A stretch of DNA of 14,883 nucleotides from Alphaproteobacteria bacterium (GCA_004356335.1 SMXP01000038.1:1-14883); one strand, 5' to 3'. Numbered from the stretch's first letter, positions 1-6,524 are shown. Translations and numbers: made by a program. Notes: generated by a model not told the origin, from the sequence alone.

Positions 1-44
1 ATTCGAACCCAAAAACCGCGTACACTTTTTGTGAATGCGCTCTA
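1..44. repeat. Palindromic intergenic repeat, copy R1 (cut by window edge)
   Basis: These 44 bases are identical to 12565-12608, more than 12 kb away. The element ends in GCGCTCTA, the usual edge of the family. Its left part is probably missing because the window starts here. It ends 20 nt beyond the stop codon of the DUF1150 gene, matching the 3'-end location of other copies. What is seen is the exact match; that it belongs to a dispersed repeat family is inferred from the other copies in this window. Confidence 0.8.
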
Positions 45-64
45 GCGGCGCCTTCAGCGCGGCG

Positions 65-346
65 TCAATGGACGCTTACCGGCGTCATTTCGTGTTGCCA
101 TGCGGTGGCGAACGCGGCCTCGCGGCTATCGGTAATGGCGACCCGTGTGCCATCCGCAGCACAAACCGCATAGAACTTCGTGCCCGGTTCAATGGCGAAG
201 CTATGGTCAGAGGGCATATGCCGTGCGATCTCGTGACGAATAGAATCGGCATCGACCTCGCAAATATAGACCATGTCGGGGGCCCCTAAGGCGGCAAGTT
301 CCTTATCCGACATGACGCCGCCGCGGCTTGTCTCTGAACGCACCAT
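65..346 (-). CDS. DUF1150 family protein
   Basis: A 93-residue protein with the DUF1150 signature: an N-terminal ELAALG segment, a central KFYAVCAADGTRVAITDSR stretch, and a C-terminal AFATAWQHEMTPVSVH ending. The family is small, of unknown function and typical of Alphaproteobacteria, where it is commonly found beside hsp20 genes, as here. The ATG at 346 is preferred because AGGAAAGG lies about 8 nt upstream. The internal ATG at 313 (MSDKE) has no Shine-Dalgarno sequence. It lies 34 nt downstream of hsp20 on the same strand and is probably cotranscribed and heat-induced with it. A role linked to the chaperone is inference from context only. Confidence 0.85.
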   Translation of the reverse strand: MVRSETSRGGVMSDKELAALGAPDMVYICEVDADSIRHEIARHMPSDHSFAIEPGTKFYAVCAADGTRVAITDSREAAFATAWQHEMTPVSVH

Positions 347-380
347 TACTCTGCCTTTCCTACTGTATTTATCCGTTCTG

Positions 381-812
381 TCATTTCTTCCGCCTGCCGG
401 AAGAGCCGTGTGTGATCTCGATTTTGCGGATCACCGATTCCGGTTCGCGGCGCGCTAAATTCACATTGAGTAAGCCGTTGTCGAGTTCGGCGCCTGAAAC
501 CTCTATGCCATCAGCCAGAACAAATGTGCGCTGAAATTGTCGCGCGGCAATGCCCCGATGCAGATATTCGCATTCGCTGTCATCAGGCTGCTTGCCGCTT
601 ATGACCAACTGATTGTCCTCGACGGTTATGGACAACGTATCGGCATCGAAACCAGCCACTGCAAGGGTGATCCGCAACTCTCGCTCAGTCACCTTCTCAA
701 TGTTGTAAGGCGGATAACCGTCACTCGATGAACGGCTGACTCTGTCTAACAGACGCTCGATTTGATCGAAACCGAGCAAAAAGGGGCTGTCGAATTGCGA
801 CATACGCGCCAT
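381..812 (-). CDS. Hsp20/alpha-crystallin family small heat-shock protein (IbpA-like)
   Basis: A 143-residue ATP-independent holdase that should bind unfolding proteins in the cytoplasm and keep them soluble until DnaK/ClpB refold them. A short N-terminal arm (FLLGFDQIERLLDRV) leads into an alpha-crystallin domain at about residues 33-130. The family's conserved G-x-L segment is seen as ELDNGLLNVNL, and the C-terminus is basic (SSGRRKK). The ATG at 812 is chosen because AGAAGGG sits 8 nt upstream. A TTG at 818 is too close to that site, and an ATG at 803 is too far. The gene heads a unit with DUF1150. Its leader carries an RpoH-type promoter and a ROSE-like hairpin covering the ribosome binding site, so both transcription and translation are predicted to respond to heat. 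Confidence 0.93.
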   Translation of the reverse strand: MARMSQFDSPFLLGFDQIERLLDRVSRSSSDGYPPYNIEKVTERELRITLAVAGFDADTLSITVEDNQLVISGKQPDDSECEYLHRGIAARQFQRTFVLADGIEVSGAELDNGLLNVNLARREPESVIRKIEITHGSSGRRKK

Positions 813-966
813 AGCCAAAGCCCTTCTCTAAGCGACTTTTCGTCGGACCGCCCGCGCGACGTGTTCGGTGTCGGCGACAGCGCTCCCTGCTCCAACGTGG
901 CTTTTGCGCCTCCTAATTTGCGGCAACCGCAAAGCCTTCCTTGCCCCATATCGGGCGCAGGATTCA
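813..966 (-). promoter_or_regulatory. hsp20 5' leader with ROSE-like RNA thermometer
   Basis: The leader between the predicted start of transcription and the hsp20 ATG is about 150 nt and contains no gene. Its last hairpin (839-817 on the minus strand) pairs AAAGUCGCUU with AAGGGCUUU around an AGAG loop. It contains UCGCU (835-831) opposite the Shine-Dalgarno AAGGG (825-821), with one bulged G at 833. That U(U/C)GCU-to-SD pairing with an unpaired G is the hallmark of ROSE thermometers known from rhizobial small heat-shock genes. Upstream helices include a 7-bp stem with a CAA loop on the plus strand (917-923/927-933) and one at 942-959. The pairings are seen; heat-melting behaviour is inferred. 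Confidence 0.72.
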
Positions 967-972
967 ACCCCT

Positions 973-1000
973 ATATGGGCATATCAGCGCAATTATCAAG
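973..1000 (-). promoter_or_regulatory. RpoH (sigma-32) type heat-shock promoter for hsp20
   Basis: On the minus strand CTTG (1000-997) is followed, after 17 nt, by CCCATAT (979-973). This matches the alphaproteobacterial RpoH pattern CTTG-N17/18-CYTATNT at all but one -10 position, and also fits the enterobacterial CCCCATNT core. Transcription would start near 966, giving the hsp20 leader described separately. The match and its position ahead of a small heat-shock gene are mutually supporting. Confidence 0.75.
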
Positions 1001-1019
1001 ACGGGCCTGCCCGGCTGTC

Positions 1020-1060
1020 TAGGGTCTTTCCGGTTTTGATAGAATCAAAACCTGACCCTA
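1020..1060. repeat. Two-tier perfect inverted repeat
   Basis: The outer arms TAGGGTC (1020-1026) and GACCCTA (1054-1060) enclose inner arms GGTTTTGAT (1032-1040) and ATCAAAACC (1044-1052) around an AGA loop. Both arm pairs are perfect, separated by a TTTCC/T internal loop. A T-rich stretch (AGTTGTTGTTTTA) follows on the plus strand only, where no gene ends. A terminator role is therefore doubtful, and a mobile palindromic element or binding site is equally possible. It lies 20 nt upstream of the hsp20 -35 box. Its sequence differs from the R1-R8 repeat family. Confidence 0.6.
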
Positions 1061-1075
1061 AGTTGTTGTTTTATC

Positions 1076-1123
1076 GTGTTTCCGAACGGAAAACCGGCGG
1101 CCACTTTTCCTGGAAACACTCTA
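1076..1123. repeat. Palindromic intergenic repeat, copy R2
   Basis: This copy shares the family core (GGAAAACCGG ... CCACTTTTCC) and the CTCTA edge. Its outer arms are GTGTTTCC and GGAAACAC, different in sequence from other copies but still fully complementary. A fragment resembling another copy (ATTCGGACATGAAAATTTTAGAGC) follows at about 1141-1164 but is too degenerate to call on its own. The stretch from 820 to 1179 holds no gene, only the hsp20 control region, the inverted repeat at 1020-1060 and this repeat. Confidence 0.65.
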
Positions 1124-1179
1124 ACGCGCCTATGGCCCCCATTCGGACATGAAAATTTTAGAGCACGAAGTGCGAAGGC

Positions 1180-1255
<76 letters not shown>

Positions 1256-1345
1256 TTCCGTTTCACATGTAGGACCCCCGCGCGCACCGGAAAAAATATA
1301 CGGCAAAAATATGCCGCCATGAATTGCCTTGGCCATCTTAAGACC

Positions 1346-1394
1346 TAAAGCATTGTCGAGCGAAGTGGGCACCGGTTTTCCTGAATGCGCGCTA
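1346..1394. repeat. Palindromic intergenic repeat, copy R3
   Basis: This degenerate copy has the core GAAGTGGGCACCGGTTTTCC and ends in GCGCGCTA. It is in the orientation opposite to R2 and R7. The arms GCATT and AATGC remain complementary. It ends 2 nt from the stop codon of the FYDLN_acid gene, so it lies at that gene's immediate 3' end. Confidence 0.6.
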
Positions 1395-1396
1395 GA

Positions 1397-1849
1397 TCAA
1401 CTTTCCTTTTTTATATCAGAGTCAACAATAGAGGCAACATCCTCATCGAAATCGTCTGTCTCCTGCAACAAAGTTGTATCATCGTCATCGTCGTCGCCGT
1501 CGCCATCGCTGTCGGGAAGACCGGTGGCGTTATCCTCGTCGAGTGCGGCGGCGCGTGAACTCGACGCACCACTGGCTTCTTGATCCGCCTCTTCGAAAGA
1601 CACCGCAGGCTCGACTGCCGACCCTTCGTCCCTGGATTCCTTTGCCTCGGGTGGTGGCGGCGCGTCTTTGGTGGCGGCGGCAACGGTCGTTTTCGCGACT
1701 TTGGCGCTTGCCTTACTTGGCTTCCGATCGACTTCCGGCACGAAGCTGTGCCCACATTTCGGGCATTCAACGGGATTGCGACCTAAATCGTAGAACTTGG
1801 CGGCACAATTCGGACATATCCTTTTGGTTCCCAGCTCTGATCTCGACAC
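1397..1849 (-). CDS. FYDLN_acid (TIGR02300) family zinc-ribbon protein
   Basis: A 150-residue protein opening with SELGTKRICPNCAAKFYDL, the signature of the alphaproteobacterial FYDLN_acid family, whose function is unknown. Cys12, Cys15, Cys29 and Cys32 form a CPNC...CPKC zinc ribbon. A low-complexity Ala/Lys/Pro linker follows, then a strongly acidic tail including a run of Asp from DGDGDDDDDDT. The start is GTG at 1849, supported by GAAGGA 8 nt upstream and by family alignment of the N-terminus. It is divergent from aroA, a neighbour relationship I associate with many alphaproteobacterial genomes. A TTGACA-like -35 box lies at 1917-1912 on the minus strand but the matching -10 is poor. A nucleic-acid or protein-binding role is only a guess. 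Confidence 0.9.
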   Translation of the reverse strand: MSRSELGTKRICPNCAAKFYDLGRNPVECPKCGHSFVPEVDRKPSKASAKVAKTTVAAATKDAPPPPEAKESRDEGSAVEPAVSFEEADQEASGASSSRAAALDEDNATGLPDSDGDGDDDDDDTTLLQETDDFDEDVASIVDSDIKKES

Positions 1850-2007
1850 TTTTAACGTCCTTCTTTAAATGCCTATCTTGCGCAAGACCGCTTGCCATGA
1901 TTGCAACCGTCTGTCAAAAGTTTCTGACACATGGCACCGAGCCATTGCTGAAAGGCTTTAGCCCGTCACCACGAGGCAGTCTCAAAACGACACCTGATAG
2001 AGCGAAA

Positions 2008-3366
2008 TTGAATAGTTTTCAAACAGAAACCTCACAATGCTTGGTCGCGTCTCCGGGTCAATCCTTGAATGGTAGCGTCACGGCGCCAGGAGACAAGTCC
2101 TTATCCCATCGGGCCGTGATTTGCGGCGCGATTGCCGTGGGAGAAACCACCGTAAGGCATTTGCTCGAAAGCGACGATGTGGCGGCCACCATCGACGCCA
2201 TGCGCCACTTGGGCGCTATTGTCGAGCAAGGAGAGAACGGTATTTGGCGCATTCGCGGCGTTGGTGTTGGCGGATTCCGCGATCCGGTCGGTATAATCGA
2301 TTTTGGCAATTCCGGAACCAGTGCCCGCCTGGTCATGGGGGCCATGTCCACAACACCCATCACGGCACAGATCACCGGCGATGATGCCTTGTGCCGTCGA
2401 CCCATGGGCCGCGTACTTGAACCGCTCGCACAGATGGGCGCAAGGTGGTCGGGCGGCCAAGGTGAGCATTTGCCGTTGACCTTGATAGGTGCGGAATTGC
2501 CTGTACCGATAGTCTATCGCCTGCCCGTTCCGTCGGCCCAGGTTAAATCGGCCGTGCTATTGGCCGCATTGAATTGCGCCGGACGAACCAGCGTCATCGA
2601 GCCCGAGCCGACCCGCGACCACACGGAACGCATGCTGCAGCTATTTGGCGCACACATAGACGTAAGCCAAACCAATGAGAGCGAACGCCAGATCACTATC
2701 ACCGGTCATGCCGAACTCAAAGCCTGCGCGTTATCCATACCTGGCGATCCGTCATCGGCCGCGTTTTTGATTGTTGCCACCCTGCTCGTTCCGAACTCCC
2801 ACATCATCGTAAAAGACGTTCTCATAAACCCTTTACGCATGGGCCTTTATGACACCCTATCGGAAATGGGTGCGGTCATTGACTTTCAAAACAAGCGTGA
2901 AACTTGTGGAGAGATTGTCGCCGATTTGCATGCCACTTCGTCAACACTAACCGGCGTTGAGGTGCCGGCCGGCCGCGCGCCCTCCATGATCGACGAATAT
3001 CCAATTCTCGCCGTGGCGGCCGCCTTTGCCAATGGCCATACGAAGTTGCAGGGGCTTGGCGAACTCCGGGTCAAGGAAAGCGATCGATTGACTGCGATCG
3101 CCGATGGTTTGAGGGCCTGCGGGATTACGGTTCATGAGACACCGGATAGTCTTGTCATTGAAGGCGCCGGCTCAAAATCCGTCCAGGGTGGAGCACAAAT
3201 CAACAGCCATTCGGACCACCGTATTGCCATGTCGTTTCTTACGCTCGGGCTTGCCGCAAAAAAACCCGTTACTGTGGACGGCGCGCATATGATCGCAACG
3301 AGTTTTCCTCAGTACACAGATATAATGAACAAGCTCGGTGCCGATATCACACGAGGTGCGGAATGA
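2008..3366 (+). CDS. aroA: 3-phosphoshikimate 1-carboxyvinyltransferase (EPSP synthase)
   Basis: Joins phosphoenolpyruvate to shikimate-3-phosphate, the sixth step of the shikimate pathway to aromatic amino acids. It carries PGDKSLSHRA (Lys30, Ser31 and Arg35 bind substrate), FGNSGTSARL at about 99-108, SAQVKSAVLLAAL, RAPSMIDEYPILAVAAAFA, LRVKESDRL and DHRIAMSFL. Overall it resembles the Agrobacterium CP4 type (class II). The residue equivalent to CP4 Ala100 is Gly103 here. The start is uncertain. TTG at 2008 gives 452 residues and 26 residues before PGDKS, close to the CP4 enzyme. An in-frame ATG at 1897 would add 37 residues and lie only 48 bp from the divergent gene. Neither has a good ribosome site. 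The stop overlaps the cmk start (ATGA). Confidence 0.95.
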   Translation: MNSFQTETSQCLVASPGQSLNGSVTAPGDKSLSHRAVICGAIAVGETTVRHLLESDDVAATIDAMRHLGAIVEQGENGIWRIRGVGVGGFRDPVGIIDFGNSGTSARLVMGAMSTTPITAQITGDDALCRRPMGRVLEPLAQMGARWSGGQGEHLPLTLIGAELPVPIVYRLPVPSAQVKSAVLLAALNCAGRTSVIEPEPTRDHTERMLQLFGAHIDVSQTNESERQITITGHAELKACALSIPGDPSSAAFLIVATLLVPNSHIIVKDVLINPLRMGLYDTLSEMGAVIDFQNKRETCGEIVADLHATSSTLTGVEVPAGRAPSMIDEYPILAVAAAFANGHTKLQGLGELRVKESDRLTAIADGLRACGITVHETPDSLVIEGAGSKSVQGGAQINSHSDHRIAMSFLTLGLAAKKPVTVDGAHMIATSFPQYTDIMNKLGADITRGAE

Positions 3367-4010
3367 TTATTGCGGTAGACGGCCCTGCCGCTTCGGGCAA
3401 GGGAACACTGGCGCGCAAGCTATCGAAACATTTCGACCTGGCTTATTTGGATACGGGTTCTCTTTATCGCGCCGTTGCCCTGTCGGTGCTCAGCGCGGGC
3501 GCCGACCCCGCCGATAATGATGCGGCTTTACAGGCCGCCCAAGCGCTTGATTTGTCGACTATCGATGAGACGGCCATTCGAACCGCCGAGGTCAGCGACG
3601 CCGCCTCCATTGTTGCGGCTATGGAGCCGGTGCGCGCGGCCATCCGTGACTTGCAGCGTGAATTCGCGCGCAGCCCTCCGGACCACAAGAAGGGGGCGGT
3701 ACTCGACGGCCGCGATATTGGAACCGTCATTTGCCCGGATGCGGACGTTAAGCTCTTTGTGGAAGCAAGCCTCGAAGAGAGAGCCCGGCGGCGTTTTCTT
3801 GAGCTTACGGGCCGGCAAGGCGATCGGGCCTCTGCTTTGACCCAAACCGATGTGCTGGCGGATTTGCGGGCCCGCGACGCAAGAGACCGCAACCGGACGG
3901 CCTCTCCGCTCAAGCCGGCGCCGGATGCCCACTTGCTAGATACAACCAAATTGAGTATAGAAGCGGCGTTCGAGGCGGCACGCGACATCATCGACCTCGC
4001 CGCACCCTAG
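3363..4010 (+). CDS. cmk: Cytidylate (CMP/dCMP) kinase
   Basis: Phosphorylates CMP and dCMP to the diphosphates with ATP, in pyrimidine nucleotide recycling. The 215-residue protein has the P-loop GPAASGKGT at residues 7-15, the CMP-binding DTGSLYR at 30-36, DGRDIGTV at 115-122, and the arginine-rich lid RDARDRNRTASPLKPA at 171-186. The length is normal for the family. Its ATG overlaps the aroA stop by 4 nt (ATGA), so translation is probably coupled. aroA-cmk-rpsA is a common order in Proteobacteria. Confidence 0.96.
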   Translation: MIIAVDGPAASGKGTLARKLSKHFDLAYLDTGSLYRAVALSVLSAGADPADNDAALQAAQALDLSTIDETAIRTAEVSDAASIVAAMEPVRAAIRDLQREFARSPPDHKKGAVLDGRDIGTVICPDADVKLFVEASLEERARRRFLELTGRQGDRASALTQTDVLADLRARDARDRNRTASPLKPAPDAHLLDTTKLSIEAAFEAARDIIDLAAP

Positions 4011-4164
4011 AGATCGCCAAGTCGCACCGTAAATCCTACGAACACCACAGCCATCTATTTTCATTGGAGCTATGCGCCCCCCGGGGACCGCCGCCGCCGT
4101 GTTCTCGGCCGGCAAAGGCCCATATCACCATAGGGTTCGAAAAACCGACCAACAAGGAAACAGA

Positions 4165-6066
4165 ATGACCGATACCCAGATGACCCCCTCAAGCGAAGAC
4201 TTCGCGGCAATGCTCGACGACCATTTTGGCACCAGCGAACCGGTTGAAGGTACCGTTGTTAAAGGTCGCGTCATGGCCGTCGAAAACGATTACGCGATCA
4301 TAGATGTCGGGCTCAAAACCGAAGGCAAAGTCGCTCTGAAGGAGTTTTTCGGGCCCGGACAAGAAGCCTCCCTTAAGGTAGGCGATGAAGTCGAGGTGTT
4401 CGTTGAGCGGATTGAAAATGCCCTCGGCGAAGCTCTCTTGTCGCGGGAAAAAGCGCGTCGGGAGGAAAGCTGGATACGGTTGGAGAAAAGTTTCGAGGAG
4501 GGCGCGCGGGTCGAAGGCGCCATTTTTGGCCGTGTCAAAGGGGGCTTTACCGTTGATCTTGATGGCGCCATCGCGTTCCTGCCCGGCAGTCAGGTCGACA
4601 TTCGGCCGATGCGCGACGTGGGGCATCTCCTTAACATCCCGCAACCCTTCCAAATTCTTAAGATGGACAAACGACGGGGTAACATCGTCGTATCGCGCCG
4701 CGCCGTCCTCGAAGAGACACGCGCCGAACAACGCACCGAGATTTTGAATAAGCTTAAAGAAGGCGATGTTATCGAGGGTGTGGTGAAGAATATCACGGAT
4801 TACGGTGCCTTTGTTGATCTTGGTGGCGTCGATGGCCTTCTCCACGTAACCGACATCGCTTGGCGGCGTGTCAATCATCCGACCGATGTTCTTTCGGTCG
4901 GAGAAACACTTAAGATCCAAGTCATCAGAATAAATTCGGAAACTCAGCGCATCAGCCTTGGCATGAAACAACTTGAAGCCGACCCGTGGGAAGGTGTCGA
5001 AGCAAAATACCCAAATGATGCGAAATTCCGTGGTCGGATTACCAATATTACGGACTATGGCGCGTTCGTAGAGCTGGAACCTGGTGTGGAAGGTCTGGTG
5101 CACGTATCGGAGATGAGCTGGGTTAAGAAGAACGTCCATCCGGGTAAGATTGTCTCTACGTCACAAGAAATCGAGGTGATGGTACTGGAAGTCGATCCCA
5201 ATAAACGGCGCATTTCGCTGGGTCTCAAACAATGTATGGAAAATCCATGGAATGCATTCGCCGAAAGTAACTCGGTCGGATCGCAGGTTGAAGGTGTGGT
5301 GAAGAATATCACCGAGTTTGGTCTGTTCATTGGCTTTGAAGGCGATGTTGACGGCATGGCCCATTTATCCGATCTGGACTGGACCGTACCGGGTGAACAA
5401 GCTCTTCAAACCTACAAGAAGGGCGACATGGTTAAAGCTGTCGTGCTCGATGTGGACCCCAAAAAAGAACGGATCAGCCTTGGCATCAAGCAGCTTAAAT
5501 CCGATCCCATGGAAGCGATGGGCGAAGTACGCAAGGGTTCTATTGTCACCTGCACGGTATCGGAGATCTTACCCAACGGGATAGAAGTGACAGTCAGAGA
5601 TGGCATAAAATCGTTCATTCGAAAAAATGAATTGTCGCGAGATCGTTCAGAGCAACGGCCCGATCGATTTGCTGTCGGCGACAAAGTCGATGCGCGGGTA
5701 ATCAATATCGATAAGGCGAACCATAAAATTTCCTTGTCCATCAAGTCACGTGAAGTGGCGGAGGAAAAAGAAGCGGTGGCACAATACGGTTCATCCGATT
5801 CCGGCGCAACTTTGGGAGATATTTTAAGTTCGGCTTTGAACCGGGCGCAGCAGCAGGCTGAAGATCACAGCACGGCGAAACCGGAAAGCGAGGAAGGTGC
5901 CCAAGCAGCGGAATCTGCAGCCGAACAGACAGCCGAACCGCAAGACGAAGAACAGGCCGCATCAGAAGAGTCCGTGAGCGAACAATCCGTGGAGGAAGAA
6001 ACACCTGACGCTTCGATAGACGAGAGTGTTCAGGAGGAAGCGGCCGAACCGGAAAAAGCCGAGTAA
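4165..6066 (+). CDS. rpsA: 30S ribosomal protein S1
   Basis: Binds mRNA and brings it to the 30S subunit during initiation. The 633-residue protein contains six S1 (OB-fold) repeats at roughly 28-94, 114-180, 200-268, 285-355, 373-443 and 457-527. Repeats 3 to 5 show the strong form (ITDYGAFVDL, ITDYGAFVEL, ITEFGLFIGF), and the first two are divergent, as is usual for ribosome-docking domains. A conserved GATLGDILSSALNRA segment follows at 547-561. The last 65 residues are a Glu/Ala/Ser/Gln acidic tail, making the protein longer than the 560-570 residues usual in this class. The ATG at 4165 is chosen for AAGGAAACAGA just upstream and the family N-terminus (SSEDFAAMLDDHF). An in-frame ATG at 4072 would add 31 low-complexity residues and is less likely. 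Confidence 0.97.
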   Translation: MTDTQMTPSSEDFAAMLDDHFGTSEPVEGTVVKGRVMAVENDYAIIDVGLKTEGKVALKEFFGPGQEASLKVGDEVEVFVERIENALGEALLSREKARREESWIRLEKSFEEGARVEGAIFGRVKGGFTVDLDGAIAFLPGSQVDIRPMRDVGHLLNIPQPFQILKMDKRRGNIVVSRRAVLEETRAEQRTEILNKLKEGDVIEGVVKNITDYGAFVDLGGVDGLLHVTDIAWRRVNHPTDVLSVGETLKIQVIRINSETQRISLGMKQLEADPWEGVEAKYPNDAKFRGRITNITDYGAFVELEPGVEGLVHVSEMSWVKKNVHPGKIVSTSQEIEVMVLEVDPNKRRISLGLKQCMENPWNAFAESNSVGSQVEGVVKNITEFGLFIGFEGDVDGMAHLSDLDWTVPGEQALQTYKKGDMVKAVVLDVDPKKERISLGIKQLKSDPMEAMGEVRKGSIVTCTVSEILPNGIEVTVRDGIKSFIRKNELSRDRSEQRPDRFAVGDKVDARVINIDKANHKISLSIKSREVAEEKEAVAQYGSSDSGATLGDILSSALNRAQQQAEDHSTAKPESEEGAQAAESAAEQTAEPQDEEQAASEESVSEQSVEEETPDASIDESVQEEAAEPEKAE

Positions 6067-6083
6067 CTTGACCGTTTCGGGTT

Positions 6084-6151
6084 TAGAGCGCATTCAGGAA
6101 AAGTGGGTACCGGTTTTCCGTCCGAATGCGCGACAAAACAAAGACTTAGAG
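6084..6151. repeat. Palindromic intergenic repeat, copy R4
   Basis: This full-length copy begins 17 nt after the rpsA stop. The outer arms GCGCATTC and GAATGCGC are perfectly complementary, with inner arms GGAAAA and TTTTCC around a GTACCGG-containing centre. The edges are TAGAG and TTAGAG. It is the reverse complement of R7 with few differences. Two of those differences fall at paired arm positions and preserve the stem. Confidence 0.8.
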
Positions 6152-6247
6152 TCCATTCAGGAGTGAAGACCGTCCTTGCCAAGGTCAATCGATCCGGTGG
6201 ATCGATTGAAGGGATGAACGGGTCCACTTTTCCTGGAAATGCTCTGG
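6147..6247. repeat. Composite repeat R5 with an 11-bp perfect hairpin at its centre
   Basis: The left edge (TTAGAGTCCATTCAGGAG) and right edge (CCACTTTTCCTGGAAATGCTCT) resemble the two halves of the palindromic repeat family. The middle is replaced by a perfect hairpin: TCAATCGATCC (6185-6195), loop GGT, then GGATCGATTGA (6199-6209). This looks like a repeat unit into which another palindrome was inserted or recombined. No coding capacity is apparent. Confidence 0.55.
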
Positions 6248-6250
6248 CGG

Positions 6251-6273
6251 GCCGCCGCTGTCATGGCGGCGGC
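6251..6273. repeat. GC-rich inverted repeat downstream of rpsA
   Basis: GCCGCCGC (6251-6258) pairs perfectly with GCGGCGGC (6266-6273) around a 7-nt loop. No T-run follows directly (GCCTTTAGG), so it would be a poor intrinsic terminator, but it could stop exonuclease decay of rpsA mRNA. The whole stretch 6067-6524 has no gene. It holds R4, R5, this hairpin, an A/T run at about 6340-6360, and further inverted repeats (6368-6397, 6422-6437) ahead of ihfB. Confidence 0.5.
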
Positions 6274-6524
6274 GCCTTTAGGTTGCCGCCACCCGTATTC
6301 CTCGGGCGCATACGCTTTCCGACCGGTCGCACCGGGAACAAAAAAAGTCTTTTTATAAAAGGAACTTAGCGCCAAGATGCCCTTGACGCTAGGCGCTGTC
6401 TTTGGCACCCTTTTGTCATTCCGGTAGGGCGCCCTGCCCATAACGGAAAGCGAACTCAGTGCCTGAGGCCGGTTAAAGTTAAAGTGCGCCTCGTCATCAC
6501 GGATGAATTTTGAGTGGGTAGGTC

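Noticed and set aside
1148..1173. Possible terminator for tRNA-Ala (GCAC-TTC-GTGC followed by TCTAAAATTTT on the minus strand)
   Set aside because: The stem is only 4 bp and the tail is not a clean T-run; it also overlaps a degenerate repeat fragment.
1474..1896. Extension of the aroA frame upstream to 1474
   Set aside because: That stretch is antisense to the well-supported FYDLN_acid gene, and its translation is Arg/His-rich low complexity.
4189..5139. Long open frame (316 codons) on the minus strand opposite rpsA
   Set aside because: It lies wholly inside the S1 coding region, has no recognisable family features, and is explained by codon bias of the sense strand.
6340..6362. A/T-rich AAAAAAAGTCTTTTTATAAAA as an rpsA terminator
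   Set aside because: Its stem would be only A-T pairs with almost no loop, and it lies nearly 280 nt from the rpsA stop with no GC-rich stem directly before the T-run.
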